Assembly: GCA_027443745.1 (NCBI GenBank)
Contig: DAIAZB010000261.1
Span: forward strand, 1 to 19,855
Origin: Thiomonas sp.
GTDB taxonomy: Bacteria > Pseudomonadota > Gammaproteobacteria > Burkholderiales > Burkholderiaceae
DNA length: 19,855 bases
Direction: 5' to 3'
This document shows, piece after piece, positions 1 through 6,488 of this stretch (positions are counted from its first letter, which is position 1; each line of letters starts with the position of its first letter). The position numbers were made by a program, and so were the translations under genes. The notes beneath the pieces were generated by a model. That model was given only the letters and a program-made list of their open reading frames with translations, searched no databases and had not been told where the DNA came from.

Positions 1-175
1 ACAAAACCAGCATGACGAGGTACTGGGGATAGGTCAGCCCGAGTTTGGCGAGCAAAGGCTTGTACACCTTGGTCATGGCCAGCGAGGCGGAATACAGGGC
101 AAAACACACTTGTTGGTCAAGCAGCAGGGATTGATCGGCCATCGCCGTGTTCGTTGTTGCCGTTGTTTTTGCCAT
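1..175 (-). CDS. ohrR: OhrR-type MarR-family regulator, N-terminal part (runs off the window)
   Basis: The minus-strand frame starts at the ATG at 175 and runs off the left edge after 58 codons. After an Ala/Thr-rich start it reads [20 protein letters not shown], then [21 protein letters not shown]. This is the typical N-terminus of OhrR, a MarR-family repressor that senses organic hydroperoxides through a cysteine near the N-terminus; the Cys in QQVCFALYS fits that residue. Known for the family: OhrR represses the peroxidase gene ohr and itself. Two CAATTGAATTG boxes lie 18 to 43 bp upstream of the start, which fits autoregulation. It belongs to the chromosome beyond the integrated element. 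The ohr gene itself is not in view. Confidence 0.85.
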   Translation of the reverse strand, partial: MAKTTATTNTAMADQSLLLDQQVCFALYSASLAMTKVYKPLLAKLGLTYPQYLVMLVL

Positions 176-192
176 GCCATCAATGTAGCGCG

Positions 193-218
193 CAATTGAA
201 TTGTGCGCAATTGAATTG
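193..218. promoter_or_regulatory. Two tandem OhrR-like operator boxes
   Basis: CAATTGAATTG occurs at 193-203 and again at 208-218, a 15-bp repeat interval. Each box is an 11-bp palindrome (CAATT-G-AATTG). The sequence resembles the known AT-rich OhrR operator (TACAATTAAATTGTA in Bacillus subtilis). The boxes lie just upstream of the ohrR start, so they are probably its autoregulatory operator. Confidence 0.65.
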
Positions 219-285
219 CGTGCTTGATATCCGGCGCACCTTTCGAAGAGGATCATGCCCGTTGATGTTTTCAGAACGATCTGGT

Positions 286-326
286 GCGCCCGGCTGGAAT
301 CGAACCAGCGGCCCTTGGCTTCGGAG
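286..326. repeat. Left attachment site core (displaced tRNA-Arg 3' half)
   Basis: These 41 bp match 19716-19756 exactly. They cover the tRNA from the anticodon loop (TTCGGAG on the plus strand) to the last acceptor-stem pair. To the left, TGGT at 282-285 supplies CCA plus the discriminator A of the original tRNA end. The right copy has TGGC there, so its discriminator is G. To the right, from 327, the sequence no longer folds as tRNA. This is the chromosome-side relic of the tRNA 3' end that the insertion separated from its gene. Confidence 0.9.
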
Positions 327-391
327 AGCAAAGCATAGAACCGCTGAGACCCGCATGAATGCTTGATCTGCTAGTATTTTCACGGCCATTT

Positions 392-410
392 GTGGGAATT
401 GAGTGGGAAT
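392..410 (+). promoter_or_regulatory. Two GTGGGAAT repeats, candidate left arm-type integrase sites
   Basis: GTGGGAAT occurs at 392-399 and 403-410, 11 bp apart, just ahead of the integrase start at 424. A 23-bp block containing both (388-410) is repeated exactly at 19599-19621 near the other end. Matching short direct repeats near both ends, about one helical turn apart, fit arm-type binding sites of a lambda-like integrase. Their place over the int leader would also allow autoregulation. Confidence 0.55.
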
Positions 411-423
411 TGAGGGTGAAGCC

Positions 424-1482
424 ATGGCATATTTCGAGCAACGCAAAGCGGGATGGATGGCGCAGATTCGGCGGCGCGGTATGCCGACGATCAGCAGGAC
501 TTTCGATCTCAAGGCCGATGCGGAAAGTTGGGCGCGCGAGGTGGAGCGTGATCTGCAGAAGGGGAACATCGCCGCTCTGGACACTTCCGCGCAACGGGTT
601 ACTGTCGCCGAAGTTGTTGCGCGTTTCCGCACCTCAATGGTCGAAAGCTACAAGGCGTCGAACCTCGCTCCCATTGAAAGCAGGCTGAAGGCCATCGAAG
701 CCAAGTGGGGCGATTTGTTCCTTGCGTCCGTGCGCCCTGTTGACCTCGCCAGGTGGCGCGATGACATGCTCGGCTCCGGCCTCGCGGCGCAGAGCGCGAA
801 GCACTATCTCAACCTGATGTCCCGGCTGCTCCGGTTCTCCGAGCAAGAGCTTGGTATTCAGTTGCCGTCTGGCAACCCGGCAAAAGGCGTGCGCAAGCCC
901 GCTGGCGGCAAGGCTAGGGACCGGCGCTTGCGGGCGGGCGAGCTGGACTACTTGCTCCGATCTGCGGACGCTGCGCGGGCTGCAGGCGTTCGCCAGATCA
1001 TCCTATTGGCTGTCGAGACCAGCATGCGCTTGGGCGAACTGCTCGGGCTGGAATGGGCGCGTATTGATCTGAAAAAACGCACAGCGCACTTAGTGGACAC
1101 CAAGAATGGCGAGAGCCGCACCATTGCGCTTTCAAGCCTGGCTGTGGACGCGCTGCGTGCTTTGCCCCGCCGAATTGATGGCCGGGTTTTCGGCTGGAAG
1201 CCCGGGCATGAGAACGGCGCGTTCGAAAATCTCTGGCAGCGGTGTCTTGCCCGCGCCCGGAAGCTCTACGAGGGCGATTGCGCCGCGCAAGGGGTCGAGC
1301 CCGATCCCGCCTTCCTGGCCGATCTGCGCTTCCATGACCTGCGCCACGAGGCCACGTCGCGGCTGTTCGAGAAGGGCCTGGGCATCATGGAGGTGGCCAG
1401 CATGACGGGGCACAAGTCCCTGGCCATGCTCAAGCGGTACACCCACGTCGAGGCGGAGAAGCTGGCACGGAAGTTGGGATAG
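424..1482 (+). CDS. int: Tyrosine recombinase / integrase
   Basis: This 352-residue protein would cut and join the DNA for site-specific integration and excision at tRNA-Arg. From the ATG at 424 the catalytic set is visible: R202 in the box MRLGELLGLEW, H304 and R307 in HDLRHE, H330 in TGHKS, and the nucleophile Y339 in KRYTH. The N-terminal third looks like an arm-binding region followed by a SAM-like core-binding domain (about residues 60-150). ATG 424 is preferred over the in-frame GTG at 403 because GAGGG lies 7 bases ahead of it and the GTG falls within the repeated GTGGGAAT motif. The gene reads inward from the left attachment core, 97 bp away. Its 3' end is echoed by a decayed copy at 1975-2119. 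Confidence 0.95.
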   Translation: MAYFEQRKAGWMAQIRRRGMPTISRTFDLKADAESWAREVERDLQKGNIAALDTSAQRVTVAEVVARFRTSMVESYKASNLAPIESRLKAIEAKWGDLFLASVRPVDLARWRDDMLGSGLAAQSAKHYLNLMSRLLRFSEQELGIQLPSGNPAKGVRKPAGGKARDRRLRAGELDYLLRSADAARAAGVRQIILLAVETSMRLGELLGLEWARIDLKKRTAHLVDTKNGESRTIALSSLAVDALRALPRRIDGRVFGWKPGHENGAFENLWQRCLARARKLYEGDCAAQGVEPDPAFLADLRFHDLRHEATSRLFEKGLGIMEVASMTGHKSLAMLKRYTHVEAEKLARKLG

Positions 1483-1491
1483 CATCGTGAC

Positions 1492-1731
1492 ATGCCAATC
1501 GTCTTCCGCCACAAGGGATTCCGCTTCCTGTTCTTCTCGAACGAAGGCAACCCGCGCGAGCCAGTTCACATCCATGCCGTCAAGGATGGCATTGACGCAA
1601 AGTTCTGGCTTCACCCCGTGTGTGTGGCTTACAACGACGGCTTTGATGCCAAAACCTTGCGTGAGCTTGTTCAGGTGATCGAAAGCCATGTCAACGACAT
1701 CGAAAGGGCCTGGGATGAACACTTTGGTTAG
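1492..1731 (+). CDS. DUF4160 domain protein
   Basis: This 79-residue protein starts 9 bp after the integrase stop. It carries the DUF4160 pattern: MPIVFRHKGFRFLFFSNEGN, then a PVHIHA segment, then AKFWLHP and a C-terminal helix ending WDEHFG. Known of the family: DUF4160 genes very often sit directly before DUF2442 genes, as here, and the pair is suspected of being toxin-antitoxin-like, although I know of no settled biochemical role. The 3' end overlaps the next start by 17 bp, so the two are probably translationally coupled. There is no clear Shine-Dalgarno sequence, so it may be translated from the int transcript. Confidence 0.8.
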   Translation: MPIVFRHKGFRFLFFSNEGNPREPVHIHAVKDGIDAKFWLHPVCVAYNDGFDAKTLRELVQVIESHVNDIERAWDEHFG

Positions 1732-1969
1732 GGCGCAATCCGTCACCTTCGACGACGACAGCATGCAGGTGCAACTTTCCGATGGGCGCGTGCTAGGCGT
1801 GCCCTTGGCCTGGTTTCCACGTCTGCTACATGCCACCCCCGTCCAACGCGCTGTCTACACCATCAGCACGCGCGGCCTGCACTGGGAAGAACTTGACGAA
1901 GACATCTCCGTCGAGGGACTGCTCGCCGGCGTGGGCGACCTGACCCACCGCCACGCTGCTGCGGCGTGA
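1715..1969 (+). CDS. DUF2442 domain protein
   Basis: This 84-residue protein starts at ATG 1715, inside the end of the DUF4160 gene. The pattern VTFDDDSMQVQLSDGRVLGVPLAWFPRL, given here in parts (VTFDDDSMQVQLSDGR, then VLGVPLAWFPRL), followed by a late GLHWEELDEDISVEGLLAG, is the typical DUF2442 arrangement: a small beta-rich domain with a WxELDEDISV motif. Family knowledge gives the pairing with DUF4160 and a suspected partner role. An antitoxin or regulator role is inference. The tail GDLTHRHAAAA after the conserved part is probably unstructured. A decayed integrase tail begins 5 bp after the stop. Confidence 0.8.
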   Translation: MNTLVRAQSVTFDDDSMQVQLSDGRVLGVPLAWFPRLLHATPVQRAVYTISTRGLHWEELDEDISVEGLLAGVGDLTHRHAAAA

Positions 1970-1974
1970 ACGCT

Positions 1975-2119
1975 GATCTGCACCACGAGGTTACAAGCCG
2001 ATTGTTCGAGAAGGGCCTGGGCATCGTGGAAGTTGCTAGCATGACTGACCACAAAAGTCTAACTATGCTAAAACGCTACACACATTGAGGCTGAGAAGCT
2101 GGCGGCAAAGCTCGTCTAG
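1975..2119 (+). pseudogene. Decayed C-terminal fragment of a second integrase
   Basis: Translation gives DLHHEVTSRLFEKGLGIVEV, then ASMTDHKSLTMLKRYTH, a clear match to the end of the intact integrase (DLRHEATSRLFEKGLGIMEV onwards). A 23-bp stretch is identical in both copies (1364-1386 and 2003-2025); the rest has diverged. The copy has lost the catalytic Arg (R to H), the Gly of TGHKS is Asp, and one base is missing after KRYTH, giving an early TGA. After that shift the frame reads to a TAG at 2117-2119, where the old gene would have ended. It has no start and cannot be functional. Confidence 0.85.
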
Positions 2120-2182
2120 TCATTACAGCAGCGCTGGAAGCTTTGGTGTGATGGTCCTTCATTAAACACGCAAACTACTAAG

Positions 2183-2491
2183 ATGGCAGACCCACAACAA
2201 CCGAATCAACCAAACGTGAAGCTGCAAGGGCCATTCATGTCGGCTGTGTCTATGCCGTTACCAACACCACCGGCATACTTCAATGGTTTTGGCATTGCTG
2301 GAGGAGCGACAGACATCACCATCACGCTGATGAACGGCAACGCCTTCGTTGGCTCGGTGCAAGCACCACCTTCTGTAATTAAGGAATTGTGCAAGGCCCT
2401 TACCGATACGGTCTCGCAAATTGAATCCGCAACAGGTACGGATTTCAAAATGTTGAGCGAACTCTTAGAGCTTGTGTCAAAGAAGTCATGA
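2183..2491 (+). CDS. Hypothetical protein, first gene of an AT-richer three-gene cassette
   Basis: I do not recognise this 102-residue protein. It has a polar Pro/Gln/Asn-rich start (MADPQQPNQPNVKLQGPF), a central beta-like part (YFNGFGIAGGATDITITLMNG, given as YFNGFGIAGG and TDITITLMNG) and a C-terminal amphipathic helix region (VIKELCKALTDTVSQIES). The layout loosely recalls small beta-sandwich proteins such as DUF3467, but the match is too weak to assign. Base composition is lower in GC than the flanking integrase and mobilization genes, which suggests separate acquisition. The stop overlaps the next start (ATGA at 2488-2491), so the two are probably one operon. The Shine-Dalgarno signal is poor. 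Confidence 0.7.
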   Translation: MADPQQPNQPNVKLQGPFMSAVSMPLPTPPAYFNGFGIAGGATDITITLMNGNAFVGSVQAPPSVIKELCKALTDTVSQIESATGTDFKMLSELLELVSKKS

Positions 2492-3135
2492 ACACAATTG
2501 ACCAATCCAACCGTTTTGCGAACACGATTCGAAAGCTCGACAGCTTTCGTGAGTTTAAGGATGGGTGGGATCTAGGCCGCGGCGAGAAAATTTTCGAGAG
2601 TTCAATTGACTCCGCGAAAAAGATCGCTGAATTCGCCTACGAAATAGGCATCTGGAAAAGTTCGGCCTTTCCTACACCATCAGGCTCGGTTCTTCTTGCG
2701 TTTCCCATATCTGCAGAGTTGGATATTGAAGTCTACGCCGAAACGGATGGGACTTTTAGTTTTTCTTGTGAACGCTCCGGCGTCGACGACATTCACTATC
2801 CCGACTGCACCTTTAAAGATGCATGCCTCTTACTGAGGCTTTTCGGACAAAACACAATTGGATCGACATGGTCGTTCGAGTCCTCAATTACGAACAGTTT
2901 TACGATCACGAACTCAAGCGCTTTCGAAGTCCAGCGTTTTGCCCATCCTCCGACGGAGGGATTTCAGCGTTCGATTATGAGTGCGCCTCGGAAAAATCCG
3001 GGAGTATGTGCCAACACATCGATCAATTTTATCAAAGAATATCGGGAACCCCCGTATATTACTGGCATCTCAATTCCTTCCCGAGCGACACAGAAGTCCT
3101 CGTCGAGGGCAGAGAACACGATCCATGCCATGTGA
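2488..3135 (+). CDS. Hypothetical protein, second cassette gene (3' half doubtful)
   Basis: The frame is 215 codons and starts inside the preceding stop. The first 125 or so residues look like a real protein: LDSFREFKDGWDLGRGEKIF, a helix of DSAKKIAEFAYEIG type, then FPTPSGSVLLAFPISAELDI and a further beta-rich part. The GWDLGRGE...PTPSGSVLLAF outline recalls a group of uncharacterized proteins with a GWDGYGA-like motif followed by a P...P.G.I.L box. From about 2868 the frame becomes Ser/Thr-rich and overlaps, in another phase, the more convincing next gene. The original stop has probably been lost by a point change or small frameshift, so the true end may be near 2890. No function can be given. 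Confidence 0.6.
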   Translation: MNTIDQSNRFANTIRKLDSFREFKDGWDLGRGEKIFESSIDSAKKIAEFAYEIGIWKSSAFPTPSGSVLLAFPISAELDIEVYAETDGTFSFSCERSGVDDIHYPDCTFKDACLLLRLFGQNTIGSTWSFESSITNSFTITNSSAFEVQRFAHPPTEGFQRSIMSAPRKNPGVCANTSINFIKEYREPPYITGISIPSRATQKSSSRAENTIHAM

Positions 3136-3305
3136 ATATTCGCAGCACAATCGCAGGGGAAAAGCAAAAAAAATTCAAAGATCGTTGTGCCAAGTTTTTT
3201 AAAGATTTCCAACAGGCAAACGGCATAGAAGCATTCAGCCGGTGCGACGAGCCAAGTGTACCTGCAGGCTGTTCCACGGCTTGCAATCAAGACGACACAA
3301 GCTAA
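2868..3305 (+). CDS. Hypothetical protein, third cassette gene
   Basis: The 145-residue protein starts at ATG 2868 (MVVRVLNYEQFYDHELKRFR). An ATG at 2823 is also in frame but would add a less plausible stretch. The protein has normal composition, with conserved-looking segments SPAFCPSSDGGISAFDYECA and CHVNI, a Lys-rich stretch (GEKQKKFKDRCAKFFKDF) and a Cys-containing tail. It overlaps the previous gene out of phase by about 270 bp if that frame is used to its stop. A short stop/start overlap between the original genes is more likely. I do not recognise the family; the three genes together look like one co-transferred cassette. Confidence 0.6.
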   Translation: MVVRVLNYEQFYDHELKRFRSPAFCPSSDGGISAFDYECASEKSGSMCQHIDQFYQRISGTPVYYWHLNSFPSDTEVLVEGREHDPCHVNIRSTIAGEKQKKFKDRCAKFFKDFQQANGIEAFSRCDEPSVPAGCSTACNQDDTS

Positions 3306-3427
3306 CAGGTCTTGATCTCTACGTGTTGCGCTGCTGCTGTTGCACTGCCGCGACGCACGTTTACCGCGATTACTGCGGCGTGCCGTCGCTCGGCATTGAC
3401 CCAATGTTCGCCATGTGGAATCCTCGT

Positions 3428-3443
3428 TGTCGTTCGAACGACA
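3428..3443. promoter_or_regulatory. 16-bp perfect palindrome ahead of a secreted-protein gene
   Basis: TGTCGTTCGAACGACA is its own reverse complement and ends 13 bp before the ATG at 3457. It could be an operator for a dimeric repressor or a leader hairpin. It does not match an operator that I can name. Confidence 0.4.
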
Positions 3444-3456
3444 CCGGGGAATCACC

Positions 3457-3927
3457 ATGACCATGCAATTCAAGATCAAACGTCTGTCGGCGCTGATGGC
3501 GCTGGCGCTTGTGGCTGGCTCGGCCAGTGCGGCCAATCTGTGCGGCGGGGCCTATGGAAACATCCCCGGGATGGGGTGCCCTGCCAACAGCGGGAACACC
3601 AGCGGGATGGTGGACTCGACCCAGCATGGCTGGGTGGGGGCGCAATCAGCGCCCCCTTTGAGTCCATCATGGTTGCCGACGCAAACGGACACGCTGACCC
3701 AAGCGTTGCAAGCTGCCAGCAATGGACAGCTTCCGGTTTATCCTAGCTATAACGGATATACGGTTCCAGCGGGCTATGAAGCTCTTGTATCGATCCCAAC
3801 GCCACAAAATCTCCCCACCCCATACATCTTTGGAGCTTGCAACCCCATTTTTACCACGTTGTTTTACAACGGATCGTCATATATCGTTGGCGCAACCACG
3901 AATTCGTTTGGTTGCGGCGGCGGTTGA
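3457..3927 (+). CDS. Small secreted protein of unknown function
   Basis: This 156-residue protein has a Sec signal peptide: a basic start (MTMQFKIKRL), a hydrophobic core (SALMALALVAG) and an ASA-A cleavage site after residue 25. The mature part is rich in Gly, Ser, Pro, Asn and Tyr and has four Cys (C29, C41 and two near the C-terminus), which could form two disulfides in the periplasm or outside. ATG 3457 is chosen because GGGGA lies 6 to 10 bases before it and because the signal peptide begins there. The in-frame ATG at 3415 lies ahead of a palindrome and adds residues unlike a signal peptide. It converges on the CAP lipoprotein gene, with 25 bp between the stops. No family recognised. Confidence 0.75.
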   Translation: MTMQFKIKRLSALMALALVAGSASAANLCGGAYGNIPGMGCPANSGNTSGMVDSTQHGWVGAQSAPPLSPSWLPTQTDTLTQALQAASNGQLPVYPSYNGYTVPAGYEALVSIPTPQNLPTPYIFGACNPIFTTLFYNGSSYIVGATTNSFGCGGG

Positions 3928-3952
3928 GCCACCGGGACGCCCGAAATCATGG

Positions 3953-4978
3953 TTAAAACTGCCCCTGGCTCCCCGTGGTGAAGCTGAAATTGCGGTTGAA
4001 TGGCGTGCCGTTATCCGCGCCGGTGAGTGTCACGCTGTAGGTGGTGTTGGGTTGCAGCGGATTCGTCGGGAAGGCGAAGGCTGCAAATGGCGGCAGATCC
4101 TTGTTGGGGTCGTTGCTGGAATCCGTCAGGTTCAAGGGGATCTGATTGCCGTTTGGATCCAGCATGACGCCAGAGGTCAGCAGCACCGTGTCGCTCAGGT
4201 TCCCGACAATCGTGATCGGCGTGCCAATCGGGTTCGTCGCGGTGTTGACTGGCTGTCCGCCTACATAAGGCGATGGGGTCTCTTGGCGGGCGCTTTCATA
4301 GTCAACGCCTGTTGAGCCCTGGCACGGAAAGGTCAGCGGACTGCTGGACAAAGTTGGTGCATCCGTTGCCGTGTTGCCAAAGTCCATGGTCAGGGTATAC
4401 ATGGGCGCGAGAGGACCAAAATTCAGTGCCATGTATGAAATGCCGACGTCGCTGGTCGGGAAAAACATCACTGCGAGGTGGTACGGCACACTGGCAAGTG
4501 CAAGCACTGATGCTGCGCCGCCGGCGTTGTTTGTGGCAGAGGGTGCGATGACCTCACCCGCGTTCTGGAGTTGGTATCCGACATAGGCAAACCGGGCCGC
4601 AGGCGTCGATCCAGTGAACCCGGTATTGCCTTGGGTTTCATAGTGCCCCGTGTATTTGTTGTCTGCCATGTACCCCATGTGGTTCACCGCAGCCTGGTCG
4701 AGCAAGGTGTTCTCACTCATGGTCGGGAATCCGCACTGCTGGCGCATCGCGTTCAACTGGTTGAATGCGGCCAGTTCTTGCGAGCCCGCGGCGTAGGTCG
4801 GACTTGCCGTCGCGCCGGTGTTGGTGGTCGTCGGCGCGGTTGATGTGCTGGTCGACCCCGTGCTCGCGGTGGTCGAGGAAGCACCCCCACCCCCGCCGCC
4901 GCAGGCGGCGAGCAGGGTTGTCAGGGACAGGGCGGCCGCCAGGGTGGCGAGCTTCAAGGGGTGGCGATCAGTTTGCAT
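3953..4978 (-). CDS. CAP-domain (SCP/PR1-like) lipoprotein
   Basis: This 341-residue exported lipoprotein has a signal peptide ending in the lipobox LLAAC with Cys26, then a Gly run and a Ser/Thr-rich linker (about residues 30-60). A CAP/SCP-like domain follows (about 65-215): FNQLNAMRQQCGFP, LLDQAAVNHMGYMADN, then TGHYETQGNTGF and AGEVI, the usual spacing of the CAP helix, HY and xGEN-like motifs. The C-terminal 90 residues look like an Ig-like beta domain (PLQPNTTYSVTLTG, then NRNFSFTTG). AAAGGA lies 7 bases before the start. It is the second minus-strand gene after the DUF6573 gene, 76 bp away. The role of such bacterial CAP lipoproteins is not established; a cell-surface or periplasmic function is inferred. 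Confidence 0.85.
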   Translation of the reverse strand: MQTDRHPLKLATLAAALSLTTLLAACGGGGGGASSTTASTGSTSTSTAPTTTNTGATASPTYAAGSQELAAFNQLNAMRQQCGFPTMSENTLLDQAAVNHMGYMADNKYTGHYETQGNTGFTGSTPAARFAYVGYQLQNAGEVIAPSATNNAGGAASVLALASVPYHLAVMFFPTSDVGISYMALNFGPLAPMYTLTMDFGNTATDAPTLSSSPLTFPCQGSTGVDYESARQETPSPYVGGQPVNTATNPIGTPITIVGNLSDTVLLTSGVMLDPNGNQIPLNLTDSSNDPNKDLPPFAAFAFPTNPLQPNTTYSVTLTGADNGTPFNRNFSFTTGSQGQF

Positions 4979-5054
4979 GGCGTGTCCTTTCGGTGGGTTG
5001 ATTTGAATGGGTGATGCTTCGATTCAGCGCCAGGCGAAATGCCGGGCCTTGGTG

Positions 5055-5582
5055 TCAGTCCTCGCCTGGCAGCATCAAGGTGATGCAGGGCCGCCCGGCA
5101 TCGTCCGGCCCGACCATGAATTTCAAGGTCACTTTGCGCGGCATGACGCCACGGCCAGCCGTAGGCGTGCGGTGCAGGGAGTAGAAAAGGGGTTGCTGGC
5201 TGGCGTCCAGGCCACGGCGCACCGCCCCGCGAACCGCCAGGCTGAGCATCCAGCACACATCCCACAGGCGGCCCGATTCGCTTTGGCCGGTGTAGCCCTT
5301 GCGCTTCTCGGTTTCCTCTATCCACTCCACGCAATCGCCCCACGCAGCCGAGGTCATCGCCACCGGCCAGACGATGCCCGCCTCGCGCGCGGTGGCCGAA
5401 ACGTCGATCAGTTGCCCGTCCTCGATGGCCTGGGCACGGGTGTAAACGCTGATTGCTTCACCAAACAGGTTTTGCATGGCGTTTTCGGCCTGGTTTCCCC
5501 CCTCATTGGGAGTGAGGGCCTCAGCTTTGGACGGGGCGGCGGCCTGTGTGGTGCGGGGGGTTTTGAGGCTTGTTGTGTGCAT
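5055..5582 (-). CDS. DUF6573 family protein
   Basis: This 175-residue protein has the pattern FGEAISVYTRAQAIEDGQLI, DVSATAREAGIVWPVAMTSA, then GRLWDVCWMLSLAVR and KVTLKFMVGPDD. I recognise this as the plasmid-associated DUF6573 family, common in accessory and conjugative regions of proteobacteria and without a known function. A polar N-terminal extension of about 35 residues precedes the domain. The start has a GGAG Shine-Dalgarno sequence with good spacing. It is preceded by 900 bp without genes and followed by the CAP lipoprotein gene on the same strand, so the two may share a transcript. Confidence 0.82.
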   Translation of the reverse strand: MHTTSLKTPRTTQAAAPSKAEALTPNEGGNQAENAMQNLFGEAISVYTRAQAIEDGQLIDVSATAREAGIVWPVAMTSAAWGDCVEWIEETEKRKGYTGQSESGRLWDVCWMLSLAVRGAVRRGLDASQQPLFYSLHRTPTAGRGVMPRKVTLKFMVGPDDAGRPCITLMLPGED

Positions 5583-5840
5583 GGTGGTTCTCCGGGGTGG
5601 TTCAGGTTCTCATCGGTCGGTCGGGCTCGCAAAGCGAGCTTTCAAGCCGGTGCCTGACACGACCTCAGGGAGTGACTGGCATGCAGGGCTGCAAGGGGCA
5701 TGACAGCCGCTTTTTTTCGCGGCTGGCGTGACGCTTGCAGAGGGCTTTAGCCCGACCCTGGAAGGCGCCGAAAGTCGTGCCAGACTGGCTGATGAGAACT
5801 ACCTGGCGAACTCGCACACTGAAAGGCTCACCCGCGCCAC

Positions 5841-5857
5841 ACAGGGCAAAGCCCTGT
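5841..5857. repeat. Short perfect hairpin
   Basis: ACAGGGC (5841-5847) and GCCCTGT (5851-5857) pair perfectly around an AAA loop. It directly precedes the larger inverted repeat at 5861-5897. There is no T-run beside it on either strand, so a terminator is unlikely. Confidence 0.5.
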
Positions 5858-5860
5858 TAA

Positions 5861-5897
5861 CGCCCCACAGGGGCGTATCCATCGCCCCTGTGGGGCG
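5861..5897. repeat. Perfect 15-bp inverted repeat with 7-nt loop
   Basis: CGCCCCACAGGGGCG (5861-5875) and CGCCCCTGTGGGGCG (5883-5897) are exact reverse complements around TATCCAT. Each arm is itself nearly palindromic (CGCCCC/GGGGCG), so the DNA could form either one long hairpin or two small ones. No T-run follows on either strand. It may be a protein-binding or single-strand initiation structure. Confidence 0.65.
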
Positions 5898-6488
5898 GTG
5901 ACCAGGCTTGGCCTCAGCCGGTGCGCAGCACGGGCGTCGCTTTGGATGCCTGGCGCGAGCCTGGCATTGCCTCGGCAGTGGTGTTGTCGGCGGCGCCTGA
6001 CGCCGATGCCTTGGTCGTTGGGTGAGGGATGGAACCCGAAGGGCCGAGACGCTACGCGGCTCGGGGCGCAGCCTGACAAGCCCGGCCCCGCAGGGGACAC
6101 CCCCAAGAAGTTGAGCAGGAGCCCACAGAAAGGCCACGGCAAAACTCGATGAAGGCCACAAAAAACCTACAGCAAAGCCCCATGAAACCTGTGTGAAGCC
6201 ATGCCTTGGGCCCGTGAAAGACCAAGAAAATCTAGGTCTTTTCAACTGGAAAACCTGTGTCTTTTGTAGTTGTTTCGCATGCCTTTTCCAGGGAAAAGCC
6301 ACACGAAAGACCCGGCAAGCCTACGGCTTTGCCACGGGCTTGCTGTGGGAAGCGAGTGGCTTCCAGCAGTGGAAGTTGGCGATACGCGACACCGGGCGCA
6401 GCTCGAAAGCCTATTCCAGGTTCGACGACAGCAAGCCGATGTGCAGGGCCCTCATTATCCGCGTCTACTGATTCACGCGCACCACCTG

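Larger units (their letters stand above)
5583..6488. other. Gene-free 0.9-kb region rich in hairpins
   Basis: No reading frame here is convincing. The longest (5799-6302, minus) is low-complexity Pro/Arg-rich and lacks a ribosome site. The stretch holds several short perfect hairpins: GCTCGC-AAA-GCGAGC at 5625-5639, a CAGCCGC stem around seven T at 5704-5725, GGGC-TTTA-GCCC at 5742-5753, the hairpins at 5841-5857 and 5861-5897, and a CCGAG/CTCGG pair near 6040. The right third is A-rich. It separates two minus-strand gene groups, so it may hold the DUF6573 promoter, a replication origin or a structured RNA. Confidence 0.6.

Noticed and set aside
286..326. A second tRNA-Arg gene at the left end
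   Set aside because: Only the 3' half is present; beyond the anticodon loop (from 327) the sequence cannot form the D arm or acceptor 5' strand.
1132..1836. 234-codon minus-strand frame opposite int and DUF4160
   Set aside because: Antisense to recognised genes on the other strand.
2964..3536. 190-codon minus-strand frame opposite the third cassette gene
   Set aside because: It crosses gene boundaries and a palindrome, and its composition is less protein-like than that of the plus-strand frame.
5704..5725. Hairpin CAGCCGC/GCGGCTG as a terminator
   Set aside because: The T-run is in the loop and not after the stem on either strand.
5799..6302. 167-codon minus-strand frame in the gene-free region
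   Set aside because: Pro/Arg/Ala-rich with no ribosome site, and it crosses the perfect inverted repeat; the repeated FAVGFLW-like pieces come from short DNA repeats.
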